Shown: positions 46,299 through 57,075 of the stretch, piece after piece
Layout of the letters: each line of letters begins with the position of its first letter
Position numbering within the stretch: position 1 is the stretch's first letter
NCBI GenBank assembly: GCA_039602395.1
Contig: JBCNJP010000006.1
Coordinates: forward strand, 45,072,428-45,136,427
Length of the DNA: 64,000 nucleotides
DNA from: Deinandra increscens subsp. villosa
Taxonomy: Eukaryota > Streptophyta > Magnoliopsida > Asterales > Asteraceae
Direction of reading: 5' to 3'
The notes under the pieces: generated by a model
What the model was told of the DNA's origin: nothing
Databases searched by the model: none
Seen by the model: the letters and a program-made list of their open reading frames with translations, nothing else
Translations under genes and position numbers: made by a program

Positions 46299-48894
46299 TG
46301 TCACACCCCCAAGTAACCACTAACGGGGTTCATACCGTTAAGGGGTGCGAGCAAACCAGGACCACAACCATTAGTTACAAATACTAAGCGAATCAGAGTT
46401 AGTCCAAACACATGTCATAAATTAAAGTCTCAAAACACGCAGCGGAAAATATATCATCCTAGCACTAACCACGCGCTTTACATTCAGTGTTTTAAATTCC
46501 CAATTAAGTTTAAACAAAAATAAAAGTCTTCGTGTGCCATGCCAACCCGCATCCGGATACTTCTCAGCGATCTGCAAAAGTTTAAACCACGCAAGTGTCA
46601 ACCTAACGGTTGGTGAGTTCACAGTGGGCTTGTCACGCAGTGGCCCGGTCTCAATATCATAATCGTATAAACATGTACTTATGTAATATCTATTTGCGAA
46701 AAGAAATGCTTAGTGACATCATAGTATTGTGGTTTAGTAAAAGTAATGTCCGTAACATACGTTATCGGGTATGAACTAGTTTTGTATAGTTAAAGTGCTC
46801 AACCGATATCGCGGGTAGCTAATCCGTTGTTCCATGCACTAAGGAAGTTTGTACCAAAGCTGACTAATGTTGTAGTGGCAGTGCCATCATGTTTTGCGGA
46901 CCTACGTCATCGCGGATTTGCCTCCCCCGTGTCCTCTCGGGATCACGGTCAGATAGGCTGATATTGTACCTCTGTGCACTCCCCGTGCCACGGGGCGGAG
47001 TTTGTCAAACTCCAGTAGATCTACCCAACATCCCCTCGCTTTACAATTAATGGTACAATTTTGTTGAGGACTTTTTCAGTTATAAGGCAATCCTTAGAAA
47101 TCATGTGATATCATGTGGTTTAGACTTTAACCTACACTAGCCATATTAAAACGGTTTTCCTTTGGGTTCTCATGAATCCCGAAAATATTTCCAGTTTCGT
47201 TTTAGAAATAGTTATTTAAGTATTTCACAAGTGTCTCCCATAAAACACTTCAAGTTCATCAAGTGGGTGCCGAGCACTCCTAAGTTTTCAAGTCCATCAG
47301 AGAGGTGCATAGCACTCTTAAGGTTGTCAGCATTGTTTTCCATTAAGTTATTCAGTGTGACCCAACCGGGTTCACGGTAAATGGGTTAGTGACACTCACC
47401 TTTGGTTGCACTGCTAGACTTGCTAAGTAATCCAAGTATTGTTTGCTTATCGAAGACCTAAGAACACGTTTAGGTCTTAAGTATTAGTTTTGGTGTCTAA
47501 TCTTTAACTCAACGTCACTATGGCCCATAACATAGCACGTTGGAACTACGACACGACATACCGACACACGACACCGATGGTTGATCATAAACAAGGGTTC
47601 ACATAACACCGAAATCAAACATGTTTCATCATAGTATAATCATGTAAGTTATGGCATAACATTCAAGTAAATTGCACAAGTTTGGGTTTAGGTCTGGTCA
47701 CAGTTTCGCTAGTATAGATTCGCTAGGCAGTTTCGCTGTGTGCACGGGCAGTACTTTCGCTAAGTAATACCCGAGGACACAGTTTCGCTAGGCTAGTTTC
47801 GCTCGAAACTGTTGGCACAGTTTCGCTAGCCTAGTTTCGCCCGAAACTGGTTTGAACTTTCGTTCAGGGAATTTCGCTCGGTAGTTTCGTTCGGACAGGT
47901 CTGGTTGGTTTACCCGGCGACACTACAGTTTCGCTCCATAGTGTCGCTGGATGAAGATATACATAATTTCGCCAAGTAATTTCGCCCAGAGAACAGTACA
48001 GTTTCGCTGGTCGCGAAAAACACATAAATCAGCCCTAAAATCAATCTAACAGCTTCCATACTTCATGTAATTCATTATCTAGCATACATAGACATTTACC
48101 AACATCACAGAAGCAAGTTTAACACCTTAAACATAGATTTTTATCATCAAACCACCAAAAATGCATTTTAAACCTAAAATGACCTAATCTAGCATAAATC
48201 TTCATTATGGTTTGATTTCACACGTAAAGTTACTGACTTTATGATAGATCTAGCATCCCTAAGCATCATATCAGAAGATCAAGTGATTCTATGAAGATCT
48301 AAGCATGCTTTTTAAGAAAACACATAGAATAAGGCATAGATATGGTTTTTGGGACTCACGGTTCGATCTCCAAGCTCAACGGATGATGTTTCGGGGCTGA
48401 GATCTCGATGGCTCGGTGTGATTCTCGGCTGACCAGATTTCCAGGAGAAAGATGGAGAGTGTGTGTGTTTTGTGTAAAAGAGGCAAATGGGAGAAACTAG
48501 GGTTTATTAGGATATTATATATCAGGGCCTAGTTTCGCTGGCCAGGCGAAACTGGCTCTGATCTCGTGTAATCCGAACAGCTTGGCTAGCTACCGGGCGA
48601 ATCTGTAGTTTCGCTCGGTAGTTTCGCCGGCAACCGAAAACATACAATTTGTCACATAATCAAGAATTTACAATTTGTCATGCTGTTAATAATATTAAAT
48701 CATGCGTTCAAATCACATTGCACATAATGACAATAAATAAATGAACACATAACACATATGGACGGGTTCGGTGATCAACCAAAGGACGTGGACGTATTCG
48801 GCCTAGTTAAGCATTAGTTACTAAGTTAACACTTATAACGTAACTAACGGAGTTTGTCTAACGGAAGTTAACCTTGGAATTCATGGATGTCACA
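46299..48894 (-). repeat. LTR of a second gypsy-like family (minus orientation)
   Basis: Begins TGTCACACCCCCAAG and ends GGATGTCACA on the plus strand, so in reverse it is TG...CA bounded. Layout and short words (ACCAGGA, TTGGTGAGTTCACA) match the LTR at 55388-58322, a related family. 47698-48010 and 48530-48630 carry the TTTCGC word array seen in the Sirevirus-like element. No second LTR of this element is found nearby, and flanks show no clear TSD. Confidence 0.65.
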
Positions 48895-48990
48895 TCATCC
48901 CCTTGTAAATGGAATTTTCATCCCGAAAATTATTCTTGTGTTGTAGCGTTCGCAGCATCGGCTGTCGTTGCTGGGGAAAGAAAGCAAAAG
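48895..48990 (-). other. Remnant of internal region and polypurine tract of the 46299-48894 element
   Basis: On the minus strand the bases before the LTR read GGGATGAAAATTCC, then a purine run ACAAGGGGATGA. The same arrangement lies next to the LTR at 58322. The internal homology ends within about 100 bases. Confidence 0.5.
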
Positions 48991-49986
48991 TTTTAGGGTC
49001 GCCACAGTGCTTCATCTTTTCCTTAACCTAATTAATAAGCCCCGGGGGAGAATGATGATGGCGATGTATTGCGGCCTTCTCCTGTTCATCAACTCTAACC
49101 ACATTCTTCTGCAGTTGATGTTACGGATCAACCTCACGCTTCAAGTAGTTTTGCTCAGCATCTTCAGCCGATTGTCAGCCTGTTCAGCTGACCTCTGAGG
49201 ATTCCAGTCACCCGGCACAGCATGTTGATTCTTGGCAACGATGACAGTCTCTTTCCCAGGGTCAGACTACTCCATAAGATCAGCAGTCTAGCCCAATTGC
49301 TTCCCTTTGTAGGCACTTCCTCTAGTTAAAGAGTGAATTCAGGAGTTCCAGGCAGGCGATAGGGGCTTCGGGGGGATAACATGAATCGTATAAGCCTGAA
49401 CCCTATTAGTTATGTGCTTCCCCCTTCAAGAGCTGGGCTACTACCCTAATCAAGTTCTTCCTAGCGTATAGTATTGGGCAGACTGAGTCTTTCTCTAATA
49501 TAGGACCAAATAGTTAGATTAAGCATTAGGCGCAACTTCGACTATAAAGCATACCATTACTCTCTTCTCTTTCTGTCTTCAAGCTTCAAGCTTTTGCTTA
49601 AGAGCTCGGATTCCAGTCCTATCGTTAGAAGGCAACATAGTTGGAATTTCTTCCTGCGGCGAATAAAGGAAGAGAAGGGACTCTCTAATGCCTTATTTGT
49701 ACGATATGATGCAAGCAAGGAATCCTATTAGAGTGATGCAAGTCAGTCTATAAGATGAAACCGAAGATACTAAGCCTGGAATCAGTCACTCTCTATGTCA
49801 ATATCTCTTTAGCAAGAAGCCCTGTGAAAGCTATTAGATAATGACTTTATAGAGGTCCCTCACTGATCGAAAAATAAAGAGAAAACGAACTCAGCGTGGG
49901 ATTATAAATCATATATATAGATTGTGTGGTAGAGTGGGGCTTTGCCTCCTTCGAGACGCATCACTCTGTATGCAACTAGGCGTACT
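48991..49986. other. Second part of the mitochondrial-looking insertion
   Basis: Composition and style as at 43546-46098. 49080-49240 may contain a decayed copia-like stretch, but I cannot support a product. The block ends where integrase coding resumes. Confidence 0.4.
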
Positions 49987-50712
49987 AGCTTGCTTAAGCG
50001 TAGCATAATCGATTTCGGAGGAAGCTGGGATGATCACTTACCATTAGCAGAATTCTCATACAACAACAATTATCATTCGAGTATAGGTATGCCACCTTAC
50101 GAGATGTTGTATGGTAGGAAATGCAGAACTCCTGTATGTTGGGGTGAAGTCGGCCAGCGAGAGATATGAAGCAAAGAATCAGTCGAGAATATGGCTCACG
50201 ATCTCGACATAATCAAAGCATGACTAAAGGCTGCACAGGATCGACAGAAGTCCTATGCTGATAAAAGATGAAGGCCAATCGAATTCCATTTTGGAGACTA
50301 TGTCATGTTGAAAGTTTCTCCATGGAAGAACATTATCCGTTTTCGTAAGAGGGGCAAGCTAGGTCCAAGATATGTTGGATCTTTCAAAATCTCCAAACGT
50401 GTTGGAGAAGTCACTTATCGTTTAGATCTGCCTGAGGAGTTGTCTGGGATCCACCCAACCTACCATGTATCACACTTGAGAAAATGTGTGGCAGACGAAT
50501 CAGAAATTGTGCCACTAGAAGAGATCGAAGTAGACGACAAACTATCCTATATCGAGCGACCAGTTGCAATCTTAGATCGTAGTGAAAGAAAGCTCAGAAA
50601 CAAGGTAGTTCCTATAGTTAAGGTGCAGTGGATGCACAAGAAAGGTTCTGAGTCAACATGGGAAAGAGAAGATGAAATGAAAGAGTCTCATCCCGAGTTA
50701 TTCGCGAGCTGA
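49987..50712 (+). pseudogene. Gypsy integrase C-terminal part with chromodomain-like tail
   Basis: The frame resumes with IIDFGGSWDDHLPLAEFSYNN and YGRKCRTPVCWGEVG, the stretch directly following TLED in Ty3 integrases, then stops near 50168, 50222 and 50269. 50305-50712 is open: GPRYVGSFKISKRVGEVTYRL (GPY/F module), GIHPTYHVSHLRKC, and a C-terminal segment YIERPVAILDRSERKL...VQWMHKKGSESTWE characteristic of the CR-type chromodomain of Tekay-lineage chromoviruses. It ends 40 bases before LTR C. Confidence 0.9.
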
Positions 50713-50738
50713 GCAAGTTTCGATGACGAAACCCTTTT

Positions 50739-50752
50739 AAGGGGGAAAGAGT
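50739..50752 (+). promoter_or_regulatory. Polypurine tract of the Tekay-like element
   Basis: AAGGGGGAAAGAGT directly precedes the TGTAACACC start of LTR C. Confidence 0.8.
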
Positions 50753-51186
50753 TGTAACACCACGATATTTCCGTCTAGGTAATTACGTATCTTAATATGT
50801 TTACCTATGTGCTTTATTGTAAATACGTGTTAGAAATGGTAATAAATGAATAAAACACGTGTTTGCATGATACACGGGTTTAGAAATGATAAAACATGGA
50901 TGATTACGTCTCATATACGTGTTCAAATCATAAATACATGATTATGTGAATAGCACAAACCATTGATAGGAAAACACGTATAGAAATGCATGTTAATAGT
51001 TAACGGAAAAGTAAAAGGGCCAAAAGTGTAATTTATGCAAAGTTATAAGCCATACAGATATTATACGTATCGAAAGTGTTTTAAGGCTTAACATATAGTG
51101 AGAATATGCCCTAACATGATTCGTTACATAAAATGATGATTATTGCAATGTTAGATGGGTAGAAAGTGTAAACTATGTAATAATAT

Positions 51187-51191
51187 GTATA

Positions 51192-51236
<45 letters not shown>
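51187..51236. repeat. (TA)n tract inside LTR C
   Basis: TA microsatellite at the same LTR position as in copies A and B. Confidence 0.85.
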
Positions 51237-51241
<5 letters not shown>

Positions 51242-52912
51242 TACATAACCCAAACCCTTGAGAATGTTAGAATTACGTTTAATAAGGTTGTGGAACATAA
51301 AAATGATAGCTACATTGAAATATACAAGGCTAATAAGCCTAAAACAAAAGTTAAGGGACTAAAAGTGTCAATAATTAAAAGATATAAAACGTATATATAC
51401 GTATATCATCGAGCATGTCCCGAGCCTTAGAAACTTTTATAAATGTACCCTTAAGTGTTTTATAGCATAAAATACAAGTTCGTAGAAGTACATGGGCTTA
51501 AAATGTAATATAGAAGCACAGGGACCAAAACTATCATTCTGCCAAACCTAGCCAGGCATGCGTACCGCGACCCGCCTGTGGCCAGATTCTTGATAGCAAC
51601 TCGTTTTTGTGACTTCTTCTTTACGTTTTTGACAAATTGACCTACCTAGGTGTCAAAATTGGTCGGTTAGTCACCCTTACACGCACGCGTCTAGACCCAG
51701 GGGCGCATCATCCCACTATAAAAACCGGATCAAACATCACATAATTCGTCACCAATTTCGCAAAATCATCACCCAAAAACCCTATTCAGTCCGAGATCTT
51801 CAAAGGAGAAATTCTCACAAACAGTGAAGGCTTTTGATTTGAATATCTGCAGTCAAGCTTCTTTTGGTATGATTAACTATAACCTATCTCAGTTTTTGCA
51901 AATTCGATCTCTAAGTATGCTTTCTAAAAATGATGTAAAATTAGGATTCTTGAGGTTATTCTGCTCAAATCGGGTGATCGGGTGGGAATTAGGGTCTGAA
52001 TTTTTGTAGGTAATCCTAATTTAATGTGTTTTAAGAAAGCCCTAAGTTTAATAACAATTGGAAGAGGTTTGGTTAAGGTTTTGTTAACGGGTCAAAAGTT
52101 AGGGTTTTCATACCGTTACTCTGCCAAAATTGACTAAACGATGTTGAATTAAGCTTTGATCTTTTAACGAATATTATAAATATCATAATGGATAATACCC
52201 TAAGCTGTTTTGAATTAAAAATGAGTTTTGATAATAAAATGAGAAATTCATGAAATTAGGGTTTTTAAATATGATTATTTAATATAAAATAATCCAAAGG
52301 GTATGGGAGCTTGATTTTTGGCATAATAACATGTTTTCATATAATATAAGTATATATGGAATTAAATTGGATAAATAATCAAGTATTGAAAATACCGAGT
52401 TAATCGGATATTAGAAGTTCGTACGGGCCGGAAGGGTAGGCGCCTGTACACTGAGGTTTCTGGCATACCGAGGGTGTCATATAAATCCCAACTGGGAAAT
52501 GGCATCCCTCCCTGGGCGATCCGGGAGTGAGTTTCTACTTATAGGAATGCGCGTCTTCATAATTATTAATAAAAGAAGATAATATGCCTACAGGGGCATT
52601 TTGGTCATTTTGACCATTAGAAGTAAATAATCTTAGTAATATATATTATTAAGTAAATGTTAAAATAAACATAAGAAGTTTTTATCATATAAAACCTTGC
52701 GTTAACATCATACAATACGCAATTAGGTTAAATTGGAAGACGTAAAGTAGGTTCTGACTGAATTAATTGGCTTAAGAGAATAAGGTGAGTTCTATGAGCC
52801 CACTTTTAAATTTTTTAAATGTTTTAATGTTTTCGGGCTAGTATATATGCAATGTTATTACTTGAAAGGTATTTGAGATACCTTTGCTTGTTTTTGCACA
52901 TACGTGAAGTGT

Positions 52913-52917
<5 letters not shown>

Positions 52918-52946
<29 letters not shown>
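52918..52946. repeat. (TA)n tract inside LTR C
   Basis: An expansion where copies A and B read ATAAATATCTATAA. Confidence 0.85.
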
Positions 52947-52949
<3 letters not shown>

Positions 52950-53770
52950 CTGTTTTAAAGTTGTTATTACCTGTTATAAACACTTTCCGGGAAGGTTATA
53001 ATAAATGGGTAATGAAGATGTTAAACTTTTAAAGTAAAGTTTAAAATAATTTTTTAAAGGTAAATGAAATGACCCATGGGGTTATTTTCGAAGAGGTTTT
53101 AATCTAAGCAAAATTTTTTAAGACGAGGGTAAGAGAGGGGGGGGGGGGTTATACAATCCAAGCAGTGGATATAAAGCCACTAGACTAACGATGGTTGCTC
53201 AAGAGGTCGGGAGGTGACGGTCGCCCGAAAGGGGCTAAAGTAGTCCCATATAGACAATGCTTAGTAAAAAGAAGTTTTGTTTATAATGTTTCGTATGACT
53301 CTTTTATATGAAATGATTATTTGCATAGAGGATGGGTCCCGGAGGTCCAAGGTATTTTAGAGTATTAAATGATTTTTAATACTGAAGGTTTAAATGTTTT
53401 GTTTGGTATAATTATGTTATGTCTTACATCCATTAAACGTTTATAAAGAAGGGGCCGTTAGGCCCAGATGTTTGAAGTAACCTTTGAGGTTAAGGTAAAG
53501 TTTTAATACATAGAACTCACCAGCGTAAGCTGGCCTTTTAACGCATGTATATTAGGTGAGGTTAAAGATCCGAGCATCAAGGAAAAGGCTCATGTTTGAG
53601 CAGAGTGGATAGGCAAGCTGGCTTAAGTAATGTAGATAGATGCATATCTATTAACAGTTATCTTTTATAGTTATCGTTAACCGTTGTAGTAGGTTTATCT
53701 TACTTGTATATGGCATTATAAATAAATCCGATGAGTGACCCCTTCTAGACCCAAGTCAGAGAGTGGCATC

Positions 53771-53773
<3 letters not shown>

Positions 53774-53817
<44 letters not shown>
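53774..53817. repeat. (TA)n tract
   Basis: Right flank of the Tekay-like element and left flank of the next TIR element. Confidence 0.9.
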
Positions 53818-53819
<2 letters not shown>

Positions 53820-54138
53820 TAGGGTTATAATACAAAGTACTTTTTGCGTGAGAAGTGTGAGAAGTGGATGATGTGTTAGATTTTAACGCATGATTTTATC
53901 TTTTAATTATGTTTTTGGCAAATATATGACACTATACATTGTTTTTTTCATTTTACAATGTCACATGTTTATTAAATGATGTTTGATGGTCTTTGGAATC
54001 CAATAGATGGTGTTTTCTATTTTTAGGATTGTCATATATTTGCCAAAAACACAATTAAAAAATAACACCACGCATTAATATCCAAACACCAAGCACTTCT
54101 CACACTTCTCACGCAAAAAGTACTTTGTATTTTAACCC

Positions 54139-54141
<3 letters not shown>
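53818..54141. mobile_element. Foldback MITE in (TA)n, related to the 2280-7052 MULE ends
   Basis: 324 bp. The left end (GGTAGGGTTATAATACAAAG, then TACTTTTTGCGTGAGAAGTG) and right end in reverse (GTTGGGTTAAAATACAAAG, then the same) form TIRs of about 50 bp. An inner inverted pair (TTTTTGGCAAATATATGAC and its inverse near 54030) makes most of the element self-complementary. The outer 20 bases resemble the ends of the 2280-7052 element, suggesting a derivative mobilised by the same transposase. Confidence 0.8.

Positions 54142-54178
<37 letters not shown>
54142..54178. repeat. (TA)n tract
   Basis: Separates the two foldback elements. Confidence 0.9.
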
Positions 54179-54182
<4 letters not shown>

Positions 54183-54419
54183 TCGAGTTATCCTACATCC
54201 AGCAAAAACACTACATCCATTGCGGATTGATCTGGGGCGTCCATCAAGATCATCCAACAGCCAAGATCTATGGTGTTTTCCGCCTATGGCGTTTTCGGGG
54301 GAAAAAAAACACCATAGGCGGAAAACACCATAGATCCTGGCTGTTGGATGATCTTGATGGACGCCCCAGATCAATCCGCAATGGATGTAGCGTTTTTGCT
54401 GGATGTATTTTACCCTAAA

Positions 54420-54422
<3 letters not shown>
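54179..54422. mobile_element. Near-perfect foldback (long hairpin) element in (TA)n
   Basis: Left arm (about 54194-54293) and right arm (about 54304-54408) are inverse copies of about 100 bp with a few mismatches, around a G/A-rich loop (CGGGGGAAAA). Outer ends: TAGAGTCGAGTTATCC against TAGGTTTAGGGTAAAA in reverse. The two strands therefore encode nearly the same peptide (IWGVHQDHPTA) by symmetry, not as a gene. Confidence 0.85.

Positions 54423-54463
<41 letters not shown>
54423..54463. repeat. (TA)n tract
   Basis: TA microsatellite between the hairpin element and a reversed Helitron end. Confidence 0.9.
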
Positions 54464-54466
<3 letters not shown>

Positions 54467-55387
54467 TAGCACGGTGCCCGCGCGTTGCGGCGAAGACAGT
54501 TTATAGCGCGCTATTCGTCATCCGTTTGCGTGTTATGGGGGCGCGACAATTTAGAACGTGATATTCATTACTATTAGCGTGTTACAACGCGGAGACAATT
54601 TATAATGCGGTACATGCACATTCAATAGTATCAACAATTTTCAAGACTCGTGACATAGGGTGCAACCTTCTTGATGCAGCACCGACGATAATCAACCAAT
54701 GCAGTATTTCTTTTCTGTTATAATCCCCTTAGCAAATGGCTTGTTCTCCCTAATTGGAATAGATTAGTTAATTTCTTTCTTTAGAACCGTACTTACTACC
54801 TCATACAGCTCCTTAGTAATCTTTGTTTACATTTGAATATGCCATGCACAATATGACTGAGACTGACATCCAACTTTTGGGACATTAGCTAAATTTTTCT
54901 AATAAATATATTGAATTGTGTTGTTTAACTTTAGCCATCAAAATCTTGTGTCGGTGGGAACATTGTGGGCAGGAAAAAATAATCTTGCAAGTTTTCGGTC
55001 CCAAAATATGCACTGGTTTTGACGGTAAATCAATCTATATACGTCATTTGAATCTCACAGAGTTCTCCTTGTTTTTTCTCGAAATATAACTAATTTATTA
55101 CAATTTTGTGTCCTTGAATGACTATTTTATGAATCCAAACATGTGGAAGCTACAAAACACAGACTGATCAATGAATTATTTATGAAATCATATGATTTTT
55201 AATTGTTTTTTGTACAGGTTTCAACAGGGTAAAAAACTGTTCTTGGTGTTGGTCCTGGTATGCTATTTCTCTCTCTTAGTTTATTTCTACTTGAGGCACC
55301 TTCTTTCCATTGGATATATCAATGGGTGCTAATATTAAATTAATTTACAAGTGCTTGTAAATAATCGCGAATGTGCTCTTGCCTAGC
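54464..55387 (-). mobile_element. Helitron-like element, reversed, 3' part
   Basis: On the minus strand it ends CGCCGCAACGCGCGGG, CACCGTG, CTAG (54466-54469), T, then AT repeat. This is the hairpin plus CTAG terminus of a plant Helitron. The next 180 bases match the 1240-1427 and 30220-30475 termini. No coding. The body is interrupted at 55388 by an LTR element and its 5' end is not in the window. Confidence 0.6.
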
Positions 55388-56837
55388 TGTCACACCCCCA
55401 AAAATCCCACGCGCGTTAACGCGCCACAGGGAGCGTGACAAACCAGGATCGCCGTCCATTAATTACACCAAACGACCAGTAATTAATAAAAACGTTTCAT
55501 ATTTCATTATAATATAAATTCAGAGTGTTACAATTGCGGAAGCGTAAATACAATTAAATTATTTATGTAAAAACATCGTCACCCAAGGTGACGTGGCTTG
55601 TTCAAAGACACTAAAAGGGTTTCAAAGTCTCATGCATGCGTACTCGTGATACTCGAACATCCGCAACCTGAGAAATAACATGCTAAAAAGTGTCAACACA
55701 AAGGTTGGTGAGTTCACAGGTTTATCAGTTCAAAACAGTTCCAGTTAATGTAAATCGACTGTTCAACAACAGTCCCAGTTCAATGTAAATCAACTGTTCC
55801 TCGACAGTTCAAGTTTAAGTTCACGGTTGACTGTTCAACAACAGTTCAAGTTCAGTTTAAAATCCAGATAATATATCAATAGTTAGCTAGACTATTTTCA
55901 AGAAATCAGTGCACGTTTGACTAGATCAACTAGTTATCCAGTTACTGAAGCTCGACAAGTTCAATTGTGCCTCGTTAAGACTAAGAAGTATATAACACCC
56001 GTTCGATATCCAATCGAGTCAGCGCGAATGACCCGGGTGGGGCTTGTCACGCCCAGTAGATCTACTAAATAAATTCTCGCTGATGTCACATTGACAGTAA
56101 CTCTAAAGTGAGGACTTTATCATAAGTGTGCCACTATCATTCAGGTGATATAATTATCTAACACTTCAAGTGTTTGCATGTTAATCTCCCCCAACAGGAT
56201 TAAAATAGGTAAAATGGGGCCGTGAAACTCACCTTAGGGTGCACAGCAAATCCGGATAATCAACGACATCAAAATAGCAAATAGCAGCTTGTTCTACCAA
56301 ACACCTAACGAGCATGATAATATAAGTGTGCGTTCAACTAGAAACGACCAAGTCTAAAGAGAATGACGAAAAAAATGATCGTGAAGTCCGGAACAAGTCT
56401 AGGATGACACGTTTGCCAAATCTGAGCGATTATCGAAATAACGCGAAAAAATATAATGTATATCATTATTATACATTTTCTAAATTTAGAGATCCAAAAT
56501 AAATATATATAATATATATATAAACCAAACGCGCAAAATGACGTTAATAACAAGTTTACAAACGACATACATATATTTACGAGTTCGCATGAAATATCGA
56601 ATCGTTTCAATAAACCATCGATATATGTTTATATATCAATCTACGCAAAATATATATATTTTTTTTTACCTTTATTGTACAACCCATAATTTTTAGATCA
56701 ATATATACAAATTTATTAAAAAAAACTATAGTCTAGTTCAAAACGTTAAAGTTTACGGGTTTAAGAAACTATTTTAAGCGAGTTTTAGTTCACCCTTTGG
56801 TCTAATATCGCAATAAAAAAAAACAGAAAAAGCATAG

Positions 56838-56905
56838 CCGACCGGGATAGAACCCACAACCTCTAGCTCAATAGTCGAATGCCTTAACCACTAGAGTAGA
56901 TCTTC
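56838..56905 (-). other. tRNA-like Pol III promoter module 1 in the LTR
   Basis: The minus strand reads TAGTGGTTAAGGC (A-box-like) and, about 40 bases later, GGTTCTATCCC (B-box-like; consensus GGTTCGANTCC). The spacing is that of a tRNA gene. Cloverleaf pairing is poor, so it is a tRNA-derived relic, not a working tRNA. Confidence 0.45.
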
Positions 56906-57012
56906 TGCTCGAGAAAATGATGGCCTGAAAATTCTTTTATGTGTATGTAGGAGCCAGAACTGGATTTCAAGGGGAAAGAAAGAAAAAAGAAAAGAACAGA
57001 AGACAAATGCAG

Positions 57013-57075
57013 ATGATAGGTTTCGAACACACGACCACGAGGATGTAAGTCGCGCAACCTAACCACTGGGATAGC
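57013..57075 (-). other. tRNA-like Pol III promoter module 2 in the LTR
   Basis: The minus strand reads CAGTGGTTAGG (A-box-like), GCGACTTACATCC, TCGTGGTCG and TGTTCGAAACC (B-box-like). The order and spacing are as in tRNA-derived SINE heads. Confidence 0.5.

Larger units (their letters stand above)
36180..53773 (+). mobile_element. Tekay/Del-like Ty3/gypsy chromovirus, degenerate and interrupted
   Basis: LTR B (36180-39198), primer site, gag, protease, RT, RNase H and integrase in Ty3 order, a C-terminal chromodomain-like segment, polypurine tract, and LTR C (50753-53773). The coding part has at least six stops or frameshifts, and the integrase is split by a 6.4-kb insertion (43546-49986). 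It is inserted in a (TA)n tract, so the TSD (ATATA) is not distinguishable from target repeat. Confidence 0.9.
50753..53773 (+). repeat. Tekay-type LTR, copy C (3' LTR)
   Basis: About 3.0 kb, starting TGTAACACC and ending GGCATCACA. It differs from A and B by many substitutions and by an extra stretch of about 45 bases (52441-52485), two TA tracts and a G run near 53140. Confidence 0.9.

Noticed and set aside
54125..54418. Overlapping ORFs on both strands encoding almost the same peptide
   Set aside because: This follows from the near-perfect inverted repeat of the foldback element, not from a gene.
56838..57075. Functional tRNA genes
   Set aside because: Acceptor and D stems do not pair convincingly. 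Only the promoter-like boxes and spacing are kept.
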